This document shows positions 31,084 through 42,884 of a DNA stretch of 64,000 nt, piece after piece (within the stretch, counting starts at the first letter, position 1; each line of letters starts with the position of its first letter). A program made the translations under genes and the position numbers. Under the pieces are notes generated by a model. It was given only the letters and a program-made list of their open reading frames with translations. It had not been told where the DNA came from and searched no databases. Origin of the DNA: Doryteuthis pealeii (Eukaryota > Mollusca > Cephalopoda > Myopsida > Loliginidae); the NCBI GenBank assembly GCA_023376005.1, contig CM042157.1, forward strand, positions 59,502,538 through 59,566,537, given 5' to 3'.

Positions 31084-31809
31084 TACCGTATTTGATGACG
31101 TATAAGACGCACGGGCATATAAGATTCACCCCCATTTCAGCAGGTCAGATTCAGGAAAAAGGGATTTTAGTGTATTTAAGCATATATTGTTGAAAACAGT
31201 CTAGCTTTGCATTACACATAGCTGTATTAAAGCAATTTGGCAGTACAGGCCAGCAATAAGCATACACAAGACATCTTAATAGTCAGCAAGAAGACCAGAC
31301 CTAGTGTTGATAAACAAAAAAGAAAGAACTTGTCAACTGGTGGATTTTGCAGTTCCAGCAGATCACAGCGTGAAGCTAAAGGAAAATGAAAAAATGGACA
31401 AATATCTGGACCTTGCCAGAGAACTGAAAAAGCTATGGAATATGAAAGTCAAAGTTATACCAATTGTAGTTGGTGCACTTGGAACAGTCCCAAAAGGATT
31501 GGAAAAGGGTTTGGAAAGTTTGGATATCAAAGGAAGGATTGAAACCATCCAGAACACTGCACTGCTGCAATCTGCCAGAATACTCAGAAGAGTCCTGGAG
31601 ACCTGAGGAGACTTGCTGTCACTCAGACTCTAGTGAAAGACCATCAGCTAACGCTGATGTGAAAACTCAAAAGGAGTAAATAATAATAATAATAATGATA
31701 ATAATACGGGAGGTCACAAACTTCACCTACGATGTATAAGACGCAGGGCAATTTTTGGAGCGAAAATTTTGGGAAAAAAAGTGCGTCCTATATGCCGTTA
31801 AATACGGTA
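31084..31809. mobile_element. TIR element family F1 carrying a LINE tail
   Basis: Termini TACCGTATTTGATGACGTAT and CCTATATGCCGTTAAATACGGTA. The body is interrupted just after GACATCTTAATAG by a LINE 3' end with its AAT tail. Confidence 0.8.
31299..31705 (+). pseudogene. LINE ORF2 C-terminal tail
   Basis: A 100-codon frame at 31304-31606 contains CQLVDFAVPADHSVKLKENE, ELKKLWNMKVKVIPIVVGAL and TALLQSARILRRVLET, ending in TGA. It is open and longer at the N side than the copy at 4592-4858. A short tail and (AAT)n at 31679-31705 follow. It represents only the last 90-100 residues of a non-LTR retrotransposon reverse-transcriptase protein. The RT core is absent, as expected for a 5'-truncated insertion. 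Its host site is an F1 element. The right-arm copy (52301-52567) retains the open frame; the noisy copy at 43628-43861 is frameshifted. Confidence 0.85.
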
Positions 31810-31974
31810 GATATCTTAAAGAACACACTGTTCCAACATCTTAAACTACTCGTACATAATTTTTATTATACTAAATTCAAACAATTTATACTTTTCTCGT
31901 CTTTTAATCTAAGGTTTCATTGTCTTTGATGGATTTCCAACTAAGGCTAATGAAGTCCTTCTAACTCATTTCTG

Positions 31975-32290
31975 CTGCCTAGCAGCTTTACCCCACCCCG
32001 AGGAAAGGCTAGGGGAGTAAACACTGAAAATAAATCAAGAGCCGGAGTCCCTAAAGTGGTATGATGCTGAACTCTAATGTTACTCAGTAACTCCTGCGAC
32101 ACTACCGCTGCCAAACTGAATTGGTTCCTTACCGTTCCTTTGGGTCACAGCAACAGTGTGGAGAGGGGGATCAGCTCATCTTCCATATGAACTCACCCAG
32201 GCTGCGTAGTTAAAAAAAAAACTTGGACACTACGCGATCGTCTCTCGTAGATGGAAGGATGTCAACAACAATCTATGGTGTCTCTAAGAA
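31975..32290 (+). repeat. dispersed repeat family C copy
   Basis: Same unit as 3605-3930. It ends just before the TATC microsatellite. Confidence 0.8.
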
Positions 32291-32309
32291 ATGCGTCATA
32301 CTTTTAGCC

Positions 32310-32575
32310 GATATCTATCTATCTATCTATCTATCACTCGCTCTCATTCTATCTATCTATCTATCTATCTATCACTCGCTCTCATTTTGTGTATGTATGT
32401 ATCTATCTATCTATCTATCTATCTATCACTCGCTCTCAAAATATCTATCTATCTATCTATCTATCACTCGCTCTCATTCTGTCTATCTATCTATCTATCT
32501 ATCTATCACTCGCTCTCATTCTATCTATCTATCTATCTATCACTCGCTCTTATTCTGTCTATCTATCTATCACTC
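32310..32575. repeat. (TATC)n microsatellite with CACTCGCTCTCATTC higher-order unit
   Basis: Runs of TATC alternate with CACTCGCTCTCATTC, giving a higher-order repeat of about seven units. Ile/Tyr/Leu/Ser-rich frames here are translations of it. It sits at the junctions of blocks B and D. Confidence 0.95.
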
Positions 32576-33545
32576 ACATTCTTGACTTTCGAAAGTGAAT
32601 GTTCTTCAAAATACGGCTATTCAGCATTTCTACGTTTACAATTTCCCAACTCCCGTTAGTAACCCTTTCAGTTATCATTTTCGCAATCATTTGAACTAGT
32701 ATCCTAGTTCTTGTTGTTTTTATCAAAACCTTTTAGCTAATGCATTCTTTAGTACAGGCATGTCAAACTGAGTAGCCACTTACATGGATTACATATGTAT
32801 GTCATGAGGGCTGCACATGACAACTAAGTCTTTAAATCCTTCTTCGACATTAACCGAACTAAGTGATGATTGCTATCATTAATTTCTTTATTATCAACTA
32901 AAAGCCAATGAATTAAAAAAATGTTAGAAATAAATTTTAAAAAGACTATAACTGACCAAGTTCAAATAATAAAATGTACAAGTGGCACTATCACTTTCAG
33001 TTATAGCCATGTGTTGATTGAAAGCAGGAGAAGGCAAAAGGAAAGACTCGCTCCCTTTTACTTACTGAGTTAGCCTCCTCCTCCTTCAGCAACTCAAATA
33101 AAAGGGGTGAGAGACAATGCATTGATAACAGACTCTGTTTCTTAACAACACAAATCATCAATCACTGTTCAGACAACAATCTTTCCATTCTAATGTCCTG
33201 ATGAAGGTTTATTTAAAAAATAAAACGAAACGTTTTAACATCGAATTCATTATCAAGAATAAATGTATCCTTTTGAAATACTTTTTTTTTCTGTTTTCTT
33301 CCTATTCTAACAAATTATTATCATTATTGAACAAAAATAGTTACTTTAAAAATAATTGTAGATGCAGTATTCGTACTAAACAGGTATACTTGATACCATA
33401 TAACTGTGTACAAAATAATTATGATTATCCTCAGTATATCCACAATGCATGCCCATACAGATGCACACTTATAGATTTATACAGGGATTATTTCCAATCC
33501 CTAAGAGAGCTCAATGTAAGATAAATGATGAATTAATTATATACA
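32576..33545. other. unique sequence within block A, repeated in blocks B and C
   Basis: No coding motif. The 107-codon frame starting at 33201 is disrupted in the B copy and has no recognisable domain. It contains the hammerhead-like CTGATGA...GAAAC at 33198-33231. Confidence 0.4.
33198..33231 (+). ncRNA. weak hammerhead-like motif
   Basis: CTGATGA and GAAAC flank a T-rich/A-rich imperfect helix (GGTTTATTT against AATAAAAC). The core strands are canonical, but helix II is weak and helices I/III are not evident. Confidence 0.3.
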
Positions 33546-33546
33546 G

Positions 33547-33611
33547 AACAATATTTACAATCATTTAAAATTTCTTTAAAATCATACAAAACACACCCTT
33601 CTTATTGAAAG

Positions 33612-33673
<62 letters not shown>

Positions 33674-33735
33674 TTTTAATAAGAAGGGGGTATTTTGTAT
33701 GGTTTTAGATAATATTAAATAATCGTAAATATTGC
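33547..33735. mobile_element. palindrome around a (TA)n centre
   Basis: Arms containing AATATTTACAATCATTTAAA and CACCCTTCTTATTGAAAGTA are inverted on the other side of a (TA)n centre (33611-33674). Total about 190 bases, MITE-like. Repeated in blocks B and C. Confidence 0.75.
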
Positions 33736-33809
33736 TGCAATGTAATATGTAAAATAACGAGCATATATGTCTCTACACTGCAGTATCAACTACGCTAAGA
33801 AGTCGCTAA

Positions 33810-33869
<60 letters not shown>

Positions 33870-33876
33870 CTGTTAC

Positions 33877-33924
<48 letters not shown>

Positions 33925-34018
33925 CTGTTACATTAAGAGATACATATATATATATATATTAAGATATATATATATATACATATTATATATATTAATATAT
34001 ATATATACATACATATAT

Positions 34019-34060
<42 letters not shown>

Positions 34061-34091
34061 TATATATATAATATATATATAACTGTTACAT

Positions 34092-34143
<52 letters not shown>
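33810..34143. repeat. (TA)n array with AACTGTTACATTAAGAGATACA units
   Basis: Long TA tracts are punctuated by at least three copies of AACTGTTACA(T/G)TAAGAG, a higher-order microsatellite. Confidence 0.95.
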
Positions 34144-34567
34144 CTGTTACAGTAAGAGATACATGATTCGGTGACCGAGATAAGTGTGGCGGAAGTGCTT
34201 ATATTTGAAACTACAACATAACGTTTTTGCAACATCAAGGTTTTCGTTTTGAATTCATATCACAGGACTATAAATATTTAAATAAAAAAATTCTTTTTTT
34301 TTTAAATTAAATAAAAAAAATCTGTTTTCAAATGCCTTTAAAGTAATAAAGAATTCATCATTCGCATCTGATAGACATTTTGTCTAAGCTCCCTGAAATA
34401 GACAATAAACAAAATCTCTAAGTCTTTTGTTATTTCTTTACTTATAAATTTGCTCTCTGACTCTAACACTAAGAACACACATTGAGCTCTCAAACTGTGA
34501 CAGGTTTTTAAAAAAGATTTCTTCGCTGGACTTTTGGATTATATATATAATATTCTCTGGACTTTGG

Positions 34568-34571
<4 letters not shown>

Positions 34572-34620
<49 letters not shown>
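34572..34620. repeat. (TA)n microsatellite
   Basis: TA run preceding the GTTGAGCACTCTGGGGGGTG segment. Confidence 0.95.
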
Positions 34621-34624
<4 letters not shown>

Positions 34625-34889
34625 GCTCCCCATCCCCCTAGTGTTGAGCACTCTGGGGGGTGATTTCACTGAAGACCGCCAACTAAAGCGTAAACGCAAC
34701 GCTCTCCTATATAAGGGATGGAGCACTCTATGCCAGCTTTTACAGACAAAGCGATATGTGTATTAAAACAGTTAAAATCCCCTTCGCATTATGTAGGTGA
34801 TGACAGGCTGGCGCTTAAAATGTCTGACAGACACTGAACCGATCGGATTTCAATCCCGGCTGTAGGTAGCTTACAAATGTCTAACCACA

Positions 34890-34930
34890 CTGAAGAGACT
34901 TGATAAGTCGAAACACGTGTCTGTGAATGA
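34890..34930 (+). ncRNA. hammerhead-like motif, PLE type
   Basis: CTGAAGA, a perfect 5-bp stem GACTT/AAGTC with a GAT loop, GAAAC, then ACGTGTC. The layout is that of a hammerhead core with one core change (CTGATGA to CTGAAGA). The same GAAACACGTGTC ending occurs at 2050-2085 (minus). Confidence 0.4.
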
Positions 34931-34982
34931 CTATCTATATATATTTCTATATATTTCTATAACACACATATGTATATATTCT

Positions 34983-34985
34983 ATA

Positions 34986-35026
<41 letters not shown>
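34983..35026. repeat. (TA)n microsatellite
   Basis: TA run with one TAATAT interruption. Confidence 0.9.
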
Positions 35027-35032
<6 letters not shown>

Positions 35033-35212
35033 AAAAACTATTTTGTACCATAACCCCTAGAAAAAAAAACAAATATCCAAATCATAACGGTCTATCTTAA
35101 CGCTCTATTTTCAGCGTTCCAAATTTTTTTTAAAAATTCGATTTTCGAATATTTCAAAAAATCTCTGTTGTTTTTTCCCAACGAATTTTTTCATTCAAAA
35201 TAAATGTTCACT

Positions 35213-35283
35213 CTGATGAAGGTCGATTCTTCTATATGTGCGAAATATCTTCACACACATAAACTGACCGAAACACATGTGTA
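35213..35283 (+). ncRNA. hammerhead-like motif with long helix II loop
   Basis: A canonical CTGATGA (35213-35219) is followed by GGTC (35221-35224). Its complement GACC (35266-35269) directly precedes GAAAC, then ACATGTG. Helix II would have only 4 bp and a loop of about 40 bases. Confidence 0.3.
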
Positions 35284-35391
35284 AGTGATATCGATTAATG
35301 TGATATCGATAAAATTAATTTTTATCCATCTACATTTCTTTTCTTTACTCATTTTTCCTCATATTGTCGGATTCAATTCCTTTTCCATTTT

Positions 35392-35392
<1 letters not shown>

Positions 35393-35456
<64 letters not shown>
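35393..35456. repeat. (AC)n-(TA)n microsatellite
   Basis: AC run followed by TA run. Confidence 0.95.
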
Positions 35457-35460
<4 letters not shown>

Positions 35461-35541
35461 TTTACAATGTTTTCATAGATCAATGTTCAATGATCAATGT
35501 TGATAATGAACATTGATCTATGAAAACATTGTAAAATAAAT
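35455..35541. repeat. perfect 35-bp-arm hairpin
   Basis: Arms 35455-35489 and 35507-35541 are exact inverted complements around a 17-base spacer. Perfect pairing implies recent formation or conversion. Confidence 0.9.
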
Positions 35542-35654
35542 AAATATTAGCTCTTACAAACTGTGATTGAGCACTGTATTTTCTTTGTTTCATCGCAAAA
35601 GAAATTTTGTTTTTACATATACCTATATATATATATATATATATATATATCTTA

Positions 35655-35760
35655 TAATAATGGAGATTGTGGGTTTGTCTGTCAGTAACCGAAACTATAT
35701 TACTAGTCACAATTCCCTTTGTTATTTACATCACATACTCCATGATTTTATTTTTATTTA
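35655..35760 (+). mobile_element. element X fragment
   Basis: TAATAATGGAGATTGTGGGT and CAGTAACCGAAACTATATTA match the outer end of element X at 29449 and 30605. Confidence 0.5.
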
Positions 35761-36281
35761 AACATCAATTATTAATAAAATCGTTTTACATCATTAAGAC
35801 TATTGCCCATATCTACATAGTAAAAACATGCAATTGTATTTATATATACAACAAAATAGCGGTTTACAGTGTGAATGGGAAGGCTAATTTGCATATTGAT
35901 ATTAGAAATTTGATTTTAATAAATATATGCTTAGTATTATTGATTTCTAATTGTTTGGTTTTATCTTATTGAATATGAGCAAAAATCTCGGGGATAAATC
36001 TTAAAAGAAATCCATTAACAAGAAGAAATGACTGTAATATTATTCTTTACTTCCTATTTAAACTAAATAGTTGAATTAGGAAAATTTATCAATGAAAGAC
36101 GGGAGTACCGGAAAATGATTAAAGAGTTAGTTTCAAAGTTGTTCTATTTTTCAATCATACCCCCTCTGTTCCAAATCTTTTTATCTGCATACTTATTCAG
36201 TTTCATTATCCTTTCTAATTTAATATGATATTTTATTATATTAAAACTTAAATACTTGCACCCGGAGGGTGCATATATTTG

Positions 36282-36283
<2 letters not shown>
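35761..36283. other. no recognisable feature
   Basis: AT-rich sequence. Plus-strand frames of about 100 codons near 35667 have no motif. Confidence 0.4.

Positions 36284-36328
<45 letters not shown>
36284..36328. repeat. (TA)n microsatellite
   Basis: TA run. Confidence 0.95.
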
Positions 36329-36330
<2 letters not shown>

Positions 36331-36734
36331 TTATTTTTATTATGATTTGTATTACGTAGGTTTATATCGCTAAATTCTATCGTCCTGTTGGGAAAAGCAA
36401 TTTGTCCAATCCAGACACAATTGGGTTTTACAAAACAAGGAAATATCTACTTGAACTGTAAGTGACGAGCCCATCTTTCTTTTTCTTTTTGTTTTGCTTT
36501 TTTTCCCTCCTTTTCTTTGTTTGTCTGCTTTGTCGACATATCATCATTGTTTTGGTATTTATTTTGCTTTTCCTTCTTTTTAAGCAAACATTTTTTGTTT
36601 GCAAGCTTTAACCATGCCCCCATCTCCTCCTCTTCATCTGACTTCCGGTTGTAAGTGACTCTACTCACGAGATTCGTATCTTTCAAAGGGAAATCATGTC
36701 AAAACAACCCAGGAACACCATTTGTTTTTCGTCA

Positions 36735-37043
36735 ATCCCGCCACACTTTCTTTTTCTTTTCTTTCTTTTTTTCTTTTTTTCTTTGTTTGTTTCTTTCTTG
36801 TTTCCTCATTCTTAATATCTTCTGTTTGTCTATTACCTGTTCTTTCTTTCTTTCTTTCTTTCTTTCTTTTGCAACTCTTTTTATTTCTTCTTTCTTTTTT
36901 TTCTTTCTTTTTTTACAACTCTCATTCTTTTCTTTCTTTTTTTCTTTTTTCTTTCTTTTTTTTTTCTTTCTTTCTTCTTTTTTTCTCTTTCTTTCCTTTA
37001 CAACTCTCTCTTTCTTCTTTTCTTTTTTCTTTCTGTCTTTCCT

Positions 37044-37083
<40 letters not shown>

Positions 37084-38066
37084 GTTTCCTCTTTCTTAAT
37101 ATTTCTGTTTGTTCATTACCTGTTCTTTCCTTCTTTCTTTCTTTCTTTCTTTCTTTTATAACTCTCTGTTTCTTTCTTTCTTTCTTTCTTTTCTTCTTTT
37201 CTTTCAAATTTCCTCATTTTAATACTTTCCTGTTTGTTCATTCCTGTTCTTTCCTTCTTTCTTTCTTTCTTTCTTTTTAACTCTTCTTTTTTCTTTCTTT
37301 TCTTTCTTTCTCTTTTGCTTTTTTTTCCTTCAAATATTTCTCCTCATTCCCTAATATCTTCTGGTTTGTCCATTAGCCCCCTGTTCTTTATTATTATAGT
37401 GGTCTGTTTATCTTATTTAATTTTCTTTTTATACACTCGTTCTTTTCGTTTCTTTCTTCCTTCTTTTCTTTGCTTTTTTCTTTTCTTTCATATTTTTCCC
37501 TCATTCTTATATCTTCATGGTTTGTTCATGCAGCGAGTTTTAACCTGCGGTTCTTAGATTCTATTGTTCGTTCTTTCCTTTCTGTTGCTTTCTTTTATAA
37601 CTTCTGTTTCTATTCTTTCTTTGCTTTCCTTTTCTTTTTCATCATTTCAACCTTCATTCTTAATGATGCCCTTCTGTTATTTGTTACATTAACCTGTTCT
37701 TTTATTTTATTTATTTATTAATTTATTTTAATACACTCTGGTTTCCTTTCTTTCTTTCTTTTTTTTTTTCTTTCCTTTTTTTCTTTCATATTTCCTCCCT
37801 CATTCTTAATATCTTCCTGTTTTGTCCATTACCTGTTCTTATCTTCTTTACTCTCTTTGCAACTGTCTTTCTTTCTTTCGTTCTTTATGTTTCCTCTTTC
37901 TTCTTTCTTTCTTTCTCTTCTTTTTCTTCTTTTTCTTTCTTTCTTTCCTTTGTGCAGACTTTTCTTTCTTTCTTTCCTTTCTCTTCCTCTTTTTTGGGCA
38001 CTCTTTCTCTCTGTCTTCCCTTTGTTTATTGGTGCAATTTCTTTCTTTCTTTCCTTCTTTCTTTTT
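36735..38066. repeat. long polypyrimidine (TTTC)n tract ending at the gap
   Basis: About 1.3 kb of TTTC/CTTT repeats interspersed with a recurring unit of the type CCTCATTCTTAATATCTTCTGTTTGTCCATTACCTGTTC. Phe/Ser-rich and Lys/Glu-rich frames are translations of it. It ends directly at the run of Ns. Confidence 0.95.
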
Positions 38067-38076
38067 NNNNNNNNNN
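38067..38076. other. assembly gap (10 N)
   Basis: Ten Ns lie inside microsatellite sequence. They mark a join of unknown true length. Confidence 0.99.
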
Positions 38077-39380
38077 ATCGACTCACATTCATGACTTTCG
38101 AAAGTGGAATGTCTTCAAATACGGATATTCAGCATTTCTCACGTTTACAATTTCCCAACTCCCGTTAGTAACCTTCAGTTATCATTTTCGCAAATCATTT
38201 GAACTAGTAATCCTAGTTCTTGTTGTTTTATAATCAAAACCTTTTTAGCTATGCATTCTTTAGTACAGGCTATGTCAAACTGAGTAGCCACTTACATGGA
38301 TTACATATGTATTCCATAGAGGGCTGCGACATGACAACTAAGTCTTTAAATACTTCTTCGACATTAACCGACTAAGTGATGATTGCTATCATTAATTTCT
38401 TTATTCAACTAAAAGCCAATTGAATTAAAAAAAAAATGTTAGAATGAAATTTAAAAAGACTATAACTGACCAGGTTCAAATAATAAAAATTTGGGTTTTA
38501 CAAGGGTTGGGGCCCCCCCCCCCCCAACTAATCCCACTTTTTCCCCAAGTTATAGCCATGGTTGATTGAAAGGCAGGAGAGGCAAGAAAGACTGCTCCCT
38601 TTTACTTACTGAGTTAGCCTCCTCCTCCTTCAGCAACTCAATAAAGAGGGTAGAGACCAATGCATTGATACAGATCTGTGTTTCTTAACAACACAAATCA
38701 TGCAATCACTGTTCAGACAACAATCTTTCCATTCTAATGTCCTGAAATGAAGGTTTATTTAAAAAAATAAAACGAAACGTTTTAAACATCGAATTCAATT
38801 ATCAAGAATAAATGTACTCCTTTTGAAATACTTTTTTTTTCTCGTTTTTCTTCCTAATTCTAAACAAATTATATCAATTAATTGAACAAAATAGTTACTT
38901 TAAAATAATTTAGGATGCAGTATTCGTACTAAACAGGTATACTGTGATACCATATAACTGTGTAACATATATGATTATCCTCAGTATATCCACAATGCAT
39001 GCCCATACAGATGCACAGCTTATAGATTTATACAGGGATTCATTCCATCCCTAAGAGAGCTCAATGTAGATAAATGATGAATTAATTATATACAGAACAG
39101 ATATTTACAATCAATTTAAAAATTTCTTTAAAAATCATACAAACACACCCTTCTTATTGAAAGTATAATAGTATATATAGTATATATAGTATATATAATA
39201 TATATAATTTATATATATATAATATATACTTTTTAAATAAGAAGGGGGTATTTGTATGCGTTTAGAATAATTATTAAATAATCGTAAATATTGCTGCAAT
39301 GTAATATGTAAAATATACGAGCATATATGTCTCTACAACTGCAGTAATCACTACGCTAAGAAGTCGCTAAGAATATATAT

Positions 39381-39431
<51 letters not shown>

Positions 39432-39453
39432 ACTGTACATTGAATATATATAG

Positions 39454-39486
<33 letters not shown>

Positions 39487-39686
39487 CTGTTACATTAAGA
39501 GATACATATATATATATATATTAAGATATATATATATATACATAATATATATTAAGATAATATATATATATACATACAATATATATGTATAACTTTACAT
39601 TAAGATATATAAACTGTTACATTGAAGATATATATATATTATATTATATATTTATATATAATATATATATATATAACTGTTACATT

Positions 39687-39743
<57 letters not shown>

Positions 39744-40180
39744 CTTGTTACAGTAAGAGATACATGATTCGGTGACCGAGATAAGTGTGGCGGAAGTTGC
39801 TTATATTGAAACTAAACATAACGTTTTTTCAACATAAGGTTTTCGTTTTGAATTCATATCACAGGACTATAAATATTTTAAATAAAAAATTTTTTTTTTT
39901 TTTTTATATAAATAAAAAAAATCTGTTTTCAATGCCTTTAAAGTAATAGAAGAATTCATCATTCGCATCTGATAAGACATTTTGTTCTAAGCTCCCGTGA
40001 AATAGACCAAATAAACAGAAATCTCTAAGTCTTCTTGTTAATTTCCTTTACTTATAAATTTGCTCGTCTGACTCTAACACTAAGAACACACATTGAGCTC
40101 TCAAACTGTGGAAGGTTTTTAAAAAAGAATTTCTTCGCGTGGACTTTTGGATATATATATATATATTCTCTGGACTTTTG

Positions 40181-40239
<59 letters not shown>

Positions 40240-40340
40240 GCTCCCATCCCCTAGTGTTTGAGCACTCTGGGGGGTGATTTCACCTGGACGCGGCCAACTA
40301 AAGCGTAAACGCAACGCTCTCCTATTATATAGGATGGAGC
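38077..40340 (+). repeat. block B: noisy direct copy of 32575-34730
   Basis: Follows 32575-34730 in order with many one-base insertions and deletions. At 38480-38530 the sequence degenerates into a 14-base C run where block A has normal sequence. Homologous features include the palindrome (about 39105-39290), the TA array (39375-39742) and the GAGCACTCTGGGGGGTGATT segment (40260). Confidence 0.9.
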
Positions 40341-40844
40341 ACGTATATATATATAGTATTATATATATATATTATATATAATATATATATATAATCCAAA
40401 AGTCGCAGGAATATACTATATATATAATCCAAAAAGTCCAGCGAGAAAACTTTTTAAACCTGTCACAGTTTGAGAGGCTCAATGTGTGTTCTTAGTGTTA
40501 GGAGTCAGGACAAATTTAATAAGTAAAGGAAATAACAAAAGACTTAGGATTTTGGTTTATTGTCTTTTCAGGGAGCTTAAGACAAAATGTTATCAGATGC
40601 GAATGATGAATTCTTAATTACTTTAAAAGGGGCGATTTGCAACAGATTTTTTTTATTTAATTAAAAAAAAGAAATTTTTTATTTAAATATTTATAGTCCT
40701 GTGGATATTGAAATCAAAACGAAAAACCTTGATGTTGCAAAAACGTTAATGTGTAGTTTTAAATATAAGCACTTCCCGCCAACTTATCTCGGTCACGAAT
40801 CATGTTATCTGCTACTGGGTAACAGGTATTATATACTATTATAT

Positions 40845-40880
<36 letters not shown>

Positions 40881-41139
40881 TCATGTAACAGTTATATATA
40901 TATATTATATTATATATAGTATATTATATATATATATCATATATCTCATGTAACAGTTATATATCTTAGATGTAAGCAGTTAAGCCATATATATGTATGT
41001 ATATATTATATATAGTTTAATATATATATATGTATATTATAATTCTTAATATATATATATTTTGTATCTCTTAATGTAACAGTTATATATATATATATTA
41101 TATATATAATATATTATTATATCTTAATGTAACAGTTTA

Positions 41140-41197
<58 letters not shown>

Positions 41198-42884
41198 CCT
41201 TAGCGGGACTTCTTAGCGTAGTTATACTGCAATGTAGAACAGTATATGTCGTTATTTTTACATATTAATTGCAAAGCAATATTTAGATTATTTAATATTT
41301 ATCTAAACCCATACCAAAATACCCCCTTTCTTTATTCAAAAGTATATATATACTATCTATATATATATATATAATATATATATAATAGTTATAAGTAAGT
41401 TACTTTCAATATGAATGGAGGGGTTGTGTTTTGTATGATTTTAAGATTTTAAAATGGAGTTTGTAAATATTGTTTCTTGATAGTATTAAAATAGTGTCAT
41501 GCATTTATGCATATACATTTAGGAAGGCCGTCTCTCTCACGGCACTCTCGAAATAATCCTAGATATACATTATATAATAGGTAAATGGGAGGGAATAGTC
41601 GGGGTCGCGCATGAGGATCACACTCCGAGTATAATTTGGGTACACGAGTATATATAATGGTAGAGCTATATAGAGATAGTTAGTAACGCACTACCTGGGC
41701 CCTACACTTGGTTTAAAAGTAACTATTTTGTTCAATGAATGATGAGATAGATGTTGGGTTAGGAATAGGTAGAGACAGGAAAAAATAAAAGTATTTCAGA
41801 AAGGGGGAATACATTTATTCTTGATAGAATTCGGAATGTTAAGAACAACGTTTCGGGTTTGTATTTTTATAAAATAAACATCATCACGGAACATTAGAAT
41901 GGAAGATCTGGTTTGTCTGGGAAACAGGTTTGCATGATTTGTGTTGGTTAGAAAACAGAGGTCTGTGTATCATGCCATTGGGGGTTCTCTCACCCCTTTT
42001 TAATTTGAGTTGCACTGAAGAGGGAGGAGGCTAATCAGTAGTAAAAAGGGGAGCGGAGTCTTTCCTCTTTGCCTTCTCCTGCTTTCTAACCATGGGCTAT
42101 ACTGGAGAATCTGTTATTGGATGGGTCCACTTGTACATTTTATTATTTTGAACTTGGTGCAGTTATGTCCCCTTTTAAAATTTATTTTAACATTTTTTTT
42201 TAATTCATTGCGTTTAGTTGATAATAAAGGAAATTAATGATCGCAATCAATCACTTAGGGTTCGGGGGCTAATGTCGAAGGAAGGATTTAAGGACTTAGT
42301 TGTCATGTGCAGGCCTCATGACATACATAGTAAATCCATGTAAGTGGCTACTCAAGTTTTGACATCCTGTACTAAAGAATGCATTAGCTAAAAGGTGTTT
42401 GAATAACAAACAACGAAGGAACTAGGATACCTCAGTTCAAATGGATTGCGAAAAATGATAACTGGGAAAGGGTTACTAACGGGAGTTTGGGGAAATTGTA
42501 AGGGGTTAGGGAAATGCTGAATAGCCGTATTTTGAAGAAATTCACTTTCGAAGTCAAGAATGTGAGTAGATAGATAGTAGACAGAATAAGAGCGAGTGAT
42601 AGATAGATAGATAGATAGAATGAAGAGCGAGTGATTAGATAGATAGATATATAGATAGACCAGAATGAGAGTCGGAGTGATAGATTAGATAGATAGATAG
42701 ATATTTTGGAGAGCGGGAGTGATAGATAAGATAGATAGATAGATAGATACATACATACACAAAATGAGAAGCGAGGGTGGATACGATAGATAGATAGATA
42801 GATAGAATGAGGAAGCGAGTAGATAGATAGATTAGATAGCTAGATATCGGCTAAAAGTATGACGCATTTCTTAAGAGATACACC

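Larger units (their letters stand above)
20577..32575 (+). repeat. inverted duplication, left arm (block A)
   Basis: This stretch matches the reverse complement of 51360-64000 throughout. Anchor pairs such as 32225/51665, 31809/52097, 27308/56577 and 25270/58612 give an almost constant coordinate sum near 83890. Beyond the CT microsatellite the sum is about 84560 (23640/60918, 20577/64000) because that microsatellite is about 0.65 kb longer in the right arm. Mobile elements listed between these coordinates therefore have a partner in the right arm. Confidence 0.95.

Noticed and set aside
32310..32575. CRISPR-like array of regularly spaced repeats
   Set aside because: The repeats are TATC microsatellite runs with a constant CACTCGCTCTCATTC spacer, not unique spacers; the genome is eukaryotic.
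32223..32659. Ile/Tyr/Leu/Ser repeat 'proteins' of about 120 residues
   Set aside because: TATC microsatellite read in three frames; not coding.
33201..33524. 107-codon frame as a host gene
   Set aside because: No domain, AT-driven composition, and the frame is broken in the B copy.
36655..38233. Phe/Ser-rich and Lys/Glu-rich frames of 70-168 codons
   Set aside because: Compositional products of the TTTC tract; one even crosses the N gap.
40048..40314. 88-codon minus-strand frame with MRLRFSWPRPGEITPQSAQT
   Set aside because: Runs through a TA microsatellite; the block A counterpart (34508-34726) gives a different reading because of indels. Possibly a decayed element leader, but unsupported.
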